Assembly (NCBI GenBank): GCA_021030905.1
Contig: JAGFMI010000022.1
Coordinates: 1-64,000, forward strand
DNA length: 64,000 nt
Origin: Pyrenula massariospora
Taxonomy: Eukaryota > Ascomycota > Eurotiomycetes > Pyrenulales > Pyrenulaceae
Direction: 5' to 3'
The notes below the pieces were generated by a model that was given only the letters and a program-made list of their open reading frames with translations, did no database searches and had not been told where the DNA came from. This document shows positions 10,611 to 21,624 of this stretch, piece by piece. Position 1 is the stretch's first letter. Every line of letters begins with the position of its first letter. The position numbers were made by a program, and so were the translations under genes.

Positions 10611-11672
10611 GCCGCTGGGTGATGAGAGAAAGTAGGAACAATCATGCCTATATAAGCTTAGCTGTCATTGACAATAGGTTCCGATTACCGTAACGCAGCT
10701 CTTGCCTAAACCTTTGCGCAAATACATACCCTTAGCTGGGTTAACACATATAGATACCGGGGTGGCATGGGCTGGGAGGCTGACCAATTACCAAAAGTGG
10801 CCATTAGTAATCGCAGAGTTGACAATTGCCGCATTCGTACGGGGTTATTTTCAAGAGCCATATTGATCTGTCACACGGCAAGTAATCACTGGTGGCGTTG
10901 CCTTCTCTCCAAACGTTGCTATGAGCAAAATCCGGAAGAAACGTACATATAAAGGGTCTGCAGATGGGAAAGCGTTTTTTGTCCGCTAACCAACGCGGGC
11001 TAGTGTAGCATGCGGCAGACCCAAGGCCCTTATCTCACCCAGGTAAGTTCGCCGGCAAGGTGCTGCTCCTTTGTACTGACCGGTACGAAATTTGAAATCT
11101 TACATCAGGTGCTGTCATGTCGAAATTAGCCGATAGCAGCTATACTGTCGGAGATTCGCCGCCTATTTCCAAAGTTGGCAATATCCAGGGCTGGAAGGCG
11201 TAGCAGAAGCATTTCCCCAAATTCCAAAATTTAGGATGACCTCTGCAGGTGATGTCTCGGAGGCTTCCGTTAAGTTGTATGAGCTGCGGAGGGACATCTC
11301 TACCAAAGGGTAGGCTAGCAAAATCGCAGCGGAGTTTCCCGAGGCAGCATCACTACCACTAACGTTCAGGCGCACTGATCCGATCGCATGTGCATCGTAT
11401 ACTGCTACCACGATACTTGAAAGGTGGCTATACCAGACATAGTGAAATATCACAGTATTTCGAAATCAGAATTTGTGCTCGCATGCCGTCTATCTAGTCT
11501 AAATTCCTCCACACCCCTAGTCACAGAAGGCTTTCGAAAGCCTAGGTGAAACGAAACAATATTCACGTGTCGAACATTAATTGGTTGCTGGAACCCACCA
11601 ATTGCAGCCTCGTATGGCCTGGTCTTCAGAGCAATCTCGTCCGTCTGTGTCTTATTCCGTGCCGTCTCGCAC
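10611..11672. other. gene-poor stretch between relics and the FAD monooxygenase
   Basis: An unrecognised minus-strand open frame at 11163-11453 (96 codons, with a SVRLNVSGSDAASG stretch) may be another fragment, but I cannot name a family. The last 200 bp should hold the promoter of the monooxygenase gene at 11673. Confidence 0.35.
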
Positions 11673-13074
11673 ATGGCTCAGCCTATCTGCCACGTTCTCG
11701 TCGTCGGCGCGGGAATCTGCGGGCTGGCAGCAGCTATCTCCATTGCCCTTGAAGGCCATCAAGTTTCTGTTTTCGAGAGCGCGCCTCATCCTCACACTTT
11801 TGGAGCCGGCATCCAGATTGCCCCTAATGGAGTTCGTATTCTTCGAATACTTGGCATTGCCGAAAGCCTTGCACCAAAAGCTTCAATTCCAGAGAGTCTT
11901 TCGATCTTTCGATACGATGGACAACGAGTCCTAGCCCAGCGAGGCAACTACAACGAAGAGCTCGAGCGCAGATACGGGGAGCCGATATGGTGTCTCCATC
12001 GTGTTGACGTACAAAAGGCTTTGACGGCGAAGGCAAAAGAGCTCGGAGTACAATTGAACTTCAGCTCTCGTGTTGCAGATGTTGATTTTGAGAGACCGGC
12101 AATCACTCTCGTGGATGGCCGGATCGAACAGGGCCATATGGTCATTGCAGCGGATGGCATTTGGTCTACCATGCGAAACTCCCTTCTCGGAAGATCCGTA
12201 CCTCCCCGGCCAACCGATGATCTCGCCTACAGAATAGTTCTAACAATGGATGAGGTCGGGGAAGACGTAAAGCTTCAGGAGTTGATCAGTCGTCCCGGAA
12301 TCCGGATTTGGATAGGGCCTAGAGTCCATGCAGTGGCTTACAATATTCTCTCTGGCAAAGCGATCAACATCGTGCTTTGTGTCCCAGATAATCTTCCCCA
12401 GGGTCTCGACAGAGGACAGGGTAATATCGGAGAAATGGTAAAATTGTTCGAAGGATGGGATCCTCTCCTCACAAGTTGTCTTTCGTATGTAAAAGAAGTC
12501 GATAAATGGCGATTGATGTATCTTCAAGTTGACGAATCATGGAGATCAAAGGAAGGAACATTTATCATGGTCGGAGACTCTTGTCATCCGATGCTTCCTT
12601 ACCTGGCTCAAGGAGCAAACTTGTAAGTTTGATATTCAAATTTTGCATCCCACTAATTTACCTTGAGACCTCTTTGAGATTACTAAGTGCCGAGATTCAG
12701 GGCTCTTGAAGATGCTTCTGCTCTGGGTTCGCTGCTTAGTGCATTAGACTCGCCATCGAAGATTCCGGCGGTGACCGAGTTGTTTCAGCGTATGAGGAAA
12801 GCAAGAATCGCAACAATCCTTGAGGAAACATTTAAGCAACAAGAAGAATTTCACCTTGCAGACGGACAATCTCAAGAGTCTCGGGATAGACAATTAGCAC
12901 GATCGTTCAATACTGAAGGCGATGATGACACCTGGTGGGCAGCCGATCACAAACAGAAAGTAAAGCATTAGACTGACCAGATGCAACGAAAGGACACATC
13001 CAAAAATTCAACGTTGGCTATTCGGCTACGACGTATATAAGGAGACTCGAGAAGCATGGGACCAGCAGAAATAG
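11673..13074 (+). CDS. FAD-dependent monooxygenase (salicylate hydroxylase-like)
   Basis: Exon 1 is 11673-12622, intron 1 (78 nt, GTAAGT..CAG) 12623-12700, exon 2 12701-12934; a second intron at 12935-12992 restores the frame into WLFGYDVYKETREAW and the stop at 13072, giving about 421 residues. Intron 2 has a weak donor (GTGGGC), so a frameshift there is the alternative; the first downstream stop would otherwise be at 12969. The Rossmann FAD motif VVGAGICGLAAAI is at residues 10-22, the NAD(P)H/FAD DG motif (IAADGIWSTMR) near 165 and the FAD-ribityl GD motif (MVGDSCHPMLPYLAQGAN) near 300. Such flavoproteins hydroxylate aromatic acids or act in secondary metabolism. It stands among dead SDR and 2OG oxygenase copies, so a shrinking biosynthetic or catabolic cluster is possible. 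Confidence 0.85.
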
Positions 13075-14663
13075 AGATAAATTCTCTTTGTGATTGTCGA
13101 ACGCGATCTTTAGTCAACGTTGCATCAAGAAGCACCACTCTTCGCATGATAAGCACCTCAAAGCATCTAGAGGAATGTTTCAGTAACCCAGTGTTTATCT
13201 CAATGGTCCTATACGCTGGAAAGTGGCGAATCGCTCAGCTTCTTGTCGTAGAAAGCTTCTGCGGAGATGAGGAAGTTGTTGTTCCAAATACGATGTAGAG
13301 CCATACAAATCTCCGTCACTGTATCGTCAATGTCTATCAGGTTAGTACATGTGCAGAAAGGGGCCCACATAGTTGACTCTTGCCATGCAGCCTAGTGTCC
13401 GTACTTTTGTTTGAAGAATCTAGACCTTTAACTACCCAGTCATACTGGCTTAACGCAATCTTCAGACTTCTATTCTTCTATGCTGATTCCTGAAATTGGT
13501 CTTTTAAGAATCCTACAGAGAGCACCTGACCCATCGATCTGCAGGCCTTCATTACTGTCTTGGTCGATTGTTCTTGAGAGTGCCGCTAGTACATCCAACC
13601 TTACCTTCTTCTGTATATCAATTTATCACAAAACCCAATCTGAAGAGGGCCAAGTGAGGCTGCAAACACGGAATGGAACCCTCCGCATGCAAAAAAGGGA
13701 TGTGAAGTTCGACCCAATATACCAGTCAATTTCCTAAAATGGTATGACGAGGGTGTCGACTTCTCTAAGGCAGCTGAGTTTTAACAAATAGCTACGCAAT
13801 TCCTGCGATATCTTTACGGAAGGATATAGGTGGTATCCAGCCAACTGAGTTTTGCGCCGAAGGTGCGTATCTCTAGAAGCGTCCCTATAAGCTCCCCCGA
13901 AGTACTCCCTTTAGACACATCTTTCCAGACACCCCTCCAGAGACACCCCCGATGCACTTTCTTAGAAGCACCCTTATAAGCACCTGTTTCAACTACCGTA
14001 CACTTTATCTAAATATACCATAATACTATAAGTAAGGACAAAATTTTTCATGCCGATTATTACACCTATATAAAATACTTAGTATCCAAAAATGGTCCTT
14101 ATTAGAGTGCCCCGTAAAGGTGCTTCTGGGAAACTCGCAATATTCCACGCAAGGCACTTCCCACCCTCTAGTTACCACTCCACCAACTCCCTAAGCACTC
14201 AGTAAATCAGCTGCATCGCCGAAAGCTAGTTCTTCCCCACGCTGTAACAACTTCACTATACTTTTACGCTTTTACGTCGCACAATAGTCTCGTTACGCTT
14301 GCGAAGACCTCGCAACACTTCACAACAGCCTCTACCGATACCCTGCTTTTTGAAGGTTATCACCCCAACCAGTGATATCGTCGGCGAAGCGGTAAGTAGT
14401 TGACGTAAACTCCCAGTAGATAGAAACAAATTCACCATGCGTTGTAAAGTTCTGAAATGCACACGCATATTTTCGTCACTTATTTACGGTTCGCGTGGCC
14501 AGTACTACTGTAGGCTTTATGAAGTGTATCTAACGTTGAGCCGGTGTTTGTTAGAGTGATTGGTGTAGAAATGTCCGCTTACTGGCAGGAATCGAGGTCT
14601 TTTCGACGGCGATCTTCTTGGCTAGCCGTGTAAGGCAGTGCCTGCCCTCGAGGCGGCGACTGC
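13075..14663. other. gene-free stretch with a degenerate inverted repeat
   Basis: No coding region is supported. Around 13971-14150, AGAAGCACC..TTATAAGCACC near the left faces its imperfect complement (GTGCCCCGTAAAGGTGCTTCT) on the right, and AAGGAC/GTCCTT pairs lie inside, so a worn MITE of about 180 bp is possible. Related TAGAAGCG and AGACACCCC words repeat just left of it. Confidence 0.35.
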
Positions 14664-16915
14664 TTGGAGGATAGAGTACTAATTCTCTTCCCCCACACCC
14701 ACTATAGCGCGGCGCCCACACGTCACGGCTGCAAGTCTCTCTCCCTTAACAATGGCTCTCTTCCGGGACGTGGGAGGCGTATCTGGGATGCTCGTCAATT
14801 TCGATTCCGAGTGGTCTACGCTCTTCCACGGATACTTCTCAGGCCTAACTTCTGGTCTGACGAAATGCAGAGCCGCAATCGTGAACAGGTCTATCCCTTC
14901 CCATTCTTGCATAGGGAACGGCCCCGAACCTGGTCCCGGCCTACCTATGTCACTCGAGCCACTAGCACTTTTAGCACGTTGAAGAAATTCGCGCATCCTG
15001 TTTCTAAAAAGCTTGGATATCTGCAATGGGTGCCAGGAAAGCTTTTACTATCAATGCGCCAGACTAGAAGGAGTGTGTCTAAACTGTTCCGCAAGGTCTT
15101 CTTTCGCAGAGGAGCAAATCGTACGAAACGATACAAAGGGACCTCTACCATATCTTCGGGGAATCTACCTCTTTATTACAAGGAGAGAGTGGAGAGATCA
15201 GTACCTCGGCCCATAGGCAAGGGATACATGGATGATGGCCTACCACGCAAAGTTTTCGAACCTGATGGTAATGCTTGTGGCGAGGCATCTTGGGCCTCAT
15301 TCGCTAAAGCCATGCAATACTCCTGCAGCTCTTCTCTCTGCTTTCAAATTATCCAGGGAAATGCAGATCGTTGTCCTGCCGATCTGACAGTTGTACCAAT
15401 GCAGGTGTCGCTGCGAGATATTATTGTTATGGAGCTGATGAGCGGGATTTATATCTCTCAGCTATCTTACACGCAAGGTAATCTGTCCATGTTGGGGTCT
15501 TCTGGCAGCATTGCTAGCTTGAGGCACCCGGTTCTTGGTAATCTCATTCTCTTCGTCCCGTCGAATCCCGACTATTTCCATGGTTTCCGAATTAAACAGG
15601 GAAAGATAAGTGGACTTTGGGTAGGAAGGATAACAGGCTTTGCGTCCGTCGCAAAAATACAATACTCCATTCATCAAAGAAGGCTTTTTGACATCCAGGA
15701 CGGCGATTGGGAACATCTGTATCCAAAAGGAATTCGCCATTCCGGAAATCCCAGGACAGGCAATCGAGCAATGGGCATGCCACAGAAATCCCCAAATAAG
15801 ACGCCAGGTCTGTTTCCGGACGAAACGCTAAACAGATCACGGAGGTCAAAAGGTTATGCATTTTTAGGCGCTGTTCTTACATTTCCGACGGAGCAACCTG
15901 AAACCCCCCAGACAGCCGCCTGCGATAGCCATGGATCAAAGCAGGCAGGCCGAAAAGGTCACTACGACGGCAAATGGTTTTTGTCGCATCCGCGACCTGG
16001 TCCTACTGCCACGACTGCAGTGCCTCCGTCTCCTCGAAAGAACGTAGACAATATTGAGGCTGTCGGTGAAGAAATTGTTGCAAGGGAAGGAGTCAAAGGT
16101 ATCAAGATCATTGAATTAGTACGAGGAAGCAATAGCCAAGGTAAGAATCTCAAGCGTCCATCGCATTTCAATCGCGTGAAGACGTGGATTATTGGGCGCT
16201 TCAATCAGGCCCCAATTTCGGAGTTACGCCAATGTCAGAGTCAATCAAAGAGGTCAGCCGAGAGCATGAAGCGACCCACTGTGATCCTGTTGCTAAAAGC
16301 ACAAACGATACCGCTGAGCATAGCGAATCTCCCTCCGATTCTCCCGGTCACTCTTCGACATGTTCCTCGCATAACTTGGGGCATCAACATGGCAACGTAA
16401 TTGACTCAGCAGAATCTAATCCTGAATCTACTCCTGATACTGCTTCAAGAAGCGCTTCGCCGCATGCTGCGCGACATGTCTCTGACTCTGACGCGACAAG
16501 CATCACATCATCTGCTCAGGGTGCAACCCACCTGCACCAATCGGACGGTCTAGACGAACAAAGTGCTTCTATCCTTAATGACAAACCTCAAGCTGACCGC
16601 CTGACCACCACGAAATCCGCTAATGGAAGGCATTTGCCGACTGGAAATGTCGAGGCAAGTGTCAAGCCAAATCCGATATCTTTAGTCAAGCCGTGCCAAC
16701 CGTACGTTTCTGAAGATGTGGATGAATGTAGTTCTCAAAAGGCGCCCACCTCCAGCGCGTGCTCCCTCAACATACCAGGTGAGACAACACTACCTCTAGA
16801 CCACCAGACCATATTTGTAGTTCATCTTCAAACTCTCCTTCTAAACGTGTCAGACTCTGCGACTAGCCAAGACTTTCATCTAAATCTTTGCATCTCTGCA
16901 AATCTTAGAAATTAA
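14664..16915 (+). pseudogene. frame-broken conserved fungal gene (modin-like, function unknown)
   Basis: Frame 14664-16400 is open for 578 codons. In it, RQFRFRVVYALPRILL (near 14800) and a block at about 15270-15700 (ASWASFAKAMQYS, ADRCPADLTVVPMQVSLRDI, HPVLGNL, HGFRIKQG) match the pattern of a large fungal family often annotated as hypothetical or 'modin'. Between about 15016 and 15216, however, the convincing peptide (ARLEGVC.NC, KGPLPYLRGIYLF, REWRDQYLGP) is in a different frame. The Ser/Asp/Glu-rich tail (16184-16915) is in a third. So the gene has at least two or three frame changes that introns do not easily explain. Either it is a young pseudogene or my exon model is wrong. Family recognition is from memory and moderate. 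Confidence 0.55.
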
Positions 16916-17555
16916 TTCCGAACTAACTCTTAGCCTAATAAGATGAAATCGGTGGAAATAGATAGGAGCTTCTAAATAAAGTAATAAAAATGCGTTAATT
17001 TCTATAATAACATTTTCTTATTACTTTCCAGCATTGCCATTTCCAAACTCTCACAATTTCTTCCTACTAGCAGCAGTTAGGATATTATCGCACGTCCATA
17101 TTGTAGATACCGCAAGCTGGTACAGCTTAGCACAGCAAGACACAGATACTAGGCTAGCTCTGAATGGAAAGTGTAGTAGAAACAACTAAATACTAGTATC
17201 AGGAAACTCACTCGCAGTACAGATTTCCTTCTCCATTTCAGCGACTAAGTAGCATAGTAATATACGATTATGAAAATGGTAGCTAGTGAACAGTAACTAA
17301 GGCTTAGACTTGCCATGCTATTCACAGTATTCTAATCCTTGGCTCAATCCAAAGGTAAAGGCAGACATTTATTGACGAATGAGTGACTTAAAAAACATTC
17401 TAATAGCTCCATTTAAATACAAATCTCGATGGCCCAAAGAAGACATAGTACCGAAATTATATCAACTCAACTAATCCCTCCTCGAGCTTAGCTGCTTGTG
17501 CTCTCACTGATCAACAATGTATCCATATTCATATATATTCTACCAAAGCCAATCC
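16916..17555. other. intergenic, nothing seen
   Basis: AT-richer spacer with no open frame, repeat pair or RNA gene I can support. It contains the 3' flanks of two convergent genes. Confidence 0.5.
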
Positions 17556-17991
17556 TTATGTCACACTGCCTTTCAGCTCGCAGTCAATGATCTGTGTACT
17601 TGAAAAGTGCAACGGCGGCATGTCGTCTATTCCAGGCCACTCTATACCATTCAATTTTCCGTTCTGCCCGTCCTCCGGGCTATATTGGCTAGATTGGAGC
17701 GAACAAGAGAGACTCTGTTGCGATATGATGACAAAAAGACGACCAATTTCACTCCTTTAAAGGAGTATTACTGACTTGGTCCGGTCCGAAAGACCCAAGC
17801 TGCCCATTATCACCAACATTGCCAGTGGTCCAATCATAGTTGTGAAGGCTATCCTCAGGAAGAAGTTTACATTCCCCTGACCAATGCCTGCCTGTACAGA
17901 CATAAACATTAGGTCCAGTCCAGGTAAAGAACCGGTCACTGATAGCGAAGAATATGCAAAAGAGCTTAGTCGAAGAAGTATTTGGAAGCAT
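17556..17991 (-). CDS. small probably secreted crystallin-like protein
   Basis: Exons 17991-17776 and 17714-17556, joined over a 61-nt intron (GTCAGT..CAACAG, phase 0), give 124 residues. The second exon stays open for 52 codons after the splice, which supports the model. The N-terminus has a short hydrophobic stretch (KLFCIFFAIS) that could be a weak signal peptide. The core NVYVCTGRHWSGECKLL followed by a G-x-F-GPD stretch resembles fungal small secreted proteins with a beta/gamma-crystallin-like VYxCTxxxWxGxC motif. The C-terminal 50 residues (CSLQSSQYSPEDGQNG ... IIDCELKG) add two cysteines. The function is unknown. The weak signal peptide leaves open that the true first exon lies further upstream. 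Confidence 0.7.
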
Positions 17992-19327
17992 TTTTTTCGT
18001 TAGAAATGTTTTCGAAGGAGTGTGATGACCCGAGCCTTCAATGGACTAAGAATGTCGAGGTTACGACACATAGATAATGGGATGTGGTAGTCTACACGAC
18101 ACAAAGGCTCTCGAAAGTCGAGCGAGTTCAGTCAAAAGGTGCGTAGACCTATATTCATAACGTAGAGGATGAAATGCAAATAGTCAAGGTGCAAAAAGTG
18201 CAGGAAAACTGAGAGGGGTCAGAATTGGACACATGATTTACGAGAATATCAACTTGAGATCCGGTAAGGTGTTGAAGTCACAGGGTCTTTGGGAGTCGTG
18301 ACCTTGCAACATATGACGTTCAAGGTCTTCAAGCGCTGATTACGTGAAACTCTACGTAGCGTGATCCTGTGACCGACTCAGCGACACATTCAATAAAAGT
18401 AAGCTTGTAGCTATGGTGGTGCAAGGCCATTTAGTAGAATGCAGGCTCATAAGAAAATTTACGCAATGAAATAGAGGTCTACTGTAGTGGAGGTAGCTGT
18501 TTTTAAGAAGGACTGCAATAGCCAATAAAACAGCTTCTAATGACAGATTAATCTTAAATGCCAGAATCTCGGATCTGCGTTCCTTCTCGGTCGCGTCAAT
18601 TGAAATGGACGATGCTAGTGCGTATGATCGATGGTTGTCCGTCCATGGTTATCTAAGTATTAGGGTCCGGCACAGCCCACGAAGCGGTAGAGCAGTTGTC
18701 ATTCACTAAACAGCTTCCAAAGCTTTGTCTCTACCAGATCTACACCATACTCAATCCAACAAGCATGACGACTTTTCTCAGATCGACTACACAAGCACAG
18801 CGACAGCTCTCCTAGAATGGTTAGCGTTGTCCGGTGAAGCATGAAGTGCTGCCTCAGGAAAACACACCTCCGAAAAGCCAGCGCTCTTGAAAGCATGGTA
18901 TTATTGAATCCGAAATTGAATAGAATTAAGCTTATTCAACAGAGGCTATCACCATTCGCATGAATTATGAAACATCTACGGTTGATATTCATTACAGACC
19001 ATTGTGCATCTGCTGTTTCCCGAAGGAAATGTCGTGACTCATATTCTAATCGTCTCCTACAAGGGAAGACCAACTCTATCATTATTGGAATTAATTCCAT
19101 CTGGAATCTACAGTATCTAATCACTTGAATCACAATTGCGTATCTGTGACTTCTTTGATCACATTGAATCGCAAAGACCTCAATAGGCTAACGCTTTCTC
19201 CTTGTCGGATTTGAATGCATAATTAAAGTCCAGCTTAAAGGCTACATCGGTCTCAGATCCAGAGCGCGGATTCAATAACCACTCACCCGCACCCGTCAAA
19301 CTCGAACTCTCTACCACTTCCCTTCAA
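17992..19327. other. 1.3-kb gene-free stretch
   Basis: Only short minus-strand frames without motifs (18699-18896, 18936-19133). The last 100 bp (C-rich ACCACTCACCCGCACCCGTC leader) looks like the 5' leader of the F-box gene. Confidence 0.4.
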
Positions 19328-20758
19328 ATGGCTCATTTCTTGGATCTTCCAGGAGAGCTGACCGACGCCATCTTGGAGAATGTTGATATGCAACCGTCAT
19401 CGGCATCCGACCTTGCAAAACTGTCCTCAATTTGTAAAGATCTAAAATTACTCGTCGAACCTTGGCTCTATAGAAGCATCACTCTGGCATGGTCTCCTTC
19501 AAACCACATACCTCGAACTCCTCAGGTCCTTCAATTCTTCAACACCTTTTCTCGGAGACCAGAGCTTGCATTGCATATTCGTTCTCTACGAGTCAGAAGC
19601 TGTCACAAGAGGTCTCTCTCCCCACGCATAGACCCGGAAGTGATTGCCTACCTTCAAAAATGCATTGAAACAGCAAAGTTTACTGGTCGCGACAAATGGT
19701 TCGCAGCGGTGAGGAAAGGCTCTGTCGATGCTTGGATCGCAGTGTTGATATCACAGCTCAACCTGCTCGAGACATTGAGTCTTGAGTTCTACCCTTCCCA
19801 TCGCTCCTTTCTTGTGAGTAGAATGCTACATCATTCGTCTACTACATATGGTAAGAAACCCAAAATGACGAACTTCTCAAGACTTCGGAAAATCGAGATT
19901 ACACCCGAGAAAATCCACAATCTAAGAAACTTTGAACACGCGATACCATTCAAGCACATTGTACCCATATTGTCTCTTCCGAGCCTCGAAGAGCTTTCCA
20001 TAACATCGCTTTCCAGGCCACGTCCAGCTGACTCGATCTATCGACCACCATCACGTGTTTCACCACTAAAGATTTTGACGCTACAGCAGTGTTATCTTTC
20101 CGACGCGGAAATCAATGACATCCTACAGTATACCAAGAACATCCATACCATGCGATACCTAGCAGCCATCGAAATTGCAGAGTTCAACAAATTCTCACCC
20201 CAAAAGTTTCGAGCCATGCTCCTACAATCAGCTCCAACCCTCCGCACTCTACAAATGTCGTTTCATTTCCTCTCCGAGCACGTTGGAGGCTCTTTCGATA
20301 GACACGTTCCATGGGACCTGAGTGACACATTTGGTGGTCTTGGTTTCCACGCTGGATTCCCAAAGCTCACAAGATTGGAGGCTCCAATTGCTATGCTGGT
20401 TGGATGGTCCCCCAACACCAATTCCGATATCATGCATGCTCTTCCGCCTAGCGTACAAGTGCTTATTTTAAGTGACGATCTTGGCTGGTTTCGGCGGTTC
20501 GAGTGGAATGTTTCGTCGTTTCTACGCACAATTCGGACCTTTCTTTGCATCATTGCACAGTCCAGAGAAAGCGTTCGGCTACGACAGCTCTTTGTGAAGA
20601 TCCTGAACTCCCGTTTTCACACGTATGGTCGCTACAAGCGCAATGGCTATAACGAACCCCACCTTGACACGTTGTGGGCTGACGGAAGGCAAGAGATAAT
20701 AGAGCTAGGTGCAACGGCTGGCGTGAAGGTGACATTCCTTCTTGCAAAGACATAAAAA
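19328..20758 (+). CDS. F-box protein with leucine-rich C-terminal region
   Basis: A single exon of 475 residues begins with an F-box (about residues 4-45; LDLPGELTDAILENVD, then LAKLSSICKDLKLLVEPWLYRSI), the Skp1-binding module of SCF ubiquitin ligases. The rest has irregularly spaced leucine-rich strands (ISLPSLEELSIT, PLKILTLQQCYL, APTLRTLQM, PKLTRLEAPIAML), as in fungal F-box/LRR-like proteins that present unknown substrates. The start fits: C-rich leader upstream and F-box right at the N-terminus. No neighbour suggests a substrate. Fungal F-box proteins of this type are numerous and fast-evolving, common near chromosome ends. Confidence 0.85.
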
Positions 20759-21624
20759 AGTACCTTCAAACATCTCAACGGAAATGCGGCTGTAAAGTGA
20801 CAATATCAATGATAGCCGTTCATATCAAATTCATGCTTCAACCGCAGCATATGGGGAATTTTTGAATCGATTATTAGCTCGGTGTCTTTTTTTAATTTTG
20901 AAGTTTTCATCGGAGGGTCGTTTATCAAAAGTGCCCTGTGTCTGTTTGTTTGGTATGGACTTGTCCGCATTTGTCACAGTCGAGGCTCAGTGTCAGAAGT
21001 CGTGGCCCATCTGATTATTACCATCAGCGCCCGCTTGGGGTATATTCGATGTGCTGCGACGTCTGACACCCAGCCTCGAGTGGCGTCTCGTTCCCCCGCC
21101 TCCCTGTCTTGCGGGTGTATCGCGTGTTTTGGCCACTCAATATAACAAACTATATTCGATTTTCCGGTTCCGGTTTGTGAATTAACTACAGCATAATCTA
21201 AGAAATCATATCTCGGGGGTTATCTGATAGCAATTCAGGGGTTTCCAAGACGTAACAAAAATGGTACTAACGACAATAAGAGTTTGAGAAGCCATCATAG
21301 CTGACAAACGCCTTACCACAAATCTGCTAGTCTTGTAGAAGCACGACCTCAGACTCTACTAGGAAGTAAGCTGCCGTTTGTGGAAGTGACTTTGTAGGTG
21401 AGCTCAAGAAATGGTACCTCGGGAAAATATTCGACAATTGATGGGTGCTAAGCGTTGACGAAAGTGACCGAATCAGCGTTAACTCGTCAAACTCCACTCC
21501 TCGACTTAGCCCTTTCCAAGGTTCTGCCAATGCACAGAATGGTGTGATATGATATCCACAATTGTCCATGAAGTGACTTAATGACGTCCACACCGAACTC
21601 TAGCAGAGTCTACATTCTCGTTCA
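20759..21624. other. intergenic, nothing seen
   Basis: No supported gene. The short + frame at 20882-21145 and minus frame at 21327-21593 show no motif. The right end must carry the promoter of the aldehyde dehydrogenase. Confidence 0.45.

Noticed and set aside
13971-14150. Second MITE candidate
   Set aside because: Inverted arms pair only partly and no target duplication is visible; noted in the spacer entry only.
18010-18430. Possible solo terminal repeat of a retroelement
   Set aside because: No matching second copy, no clear TG..CA ends and no flanking duplication were seen.
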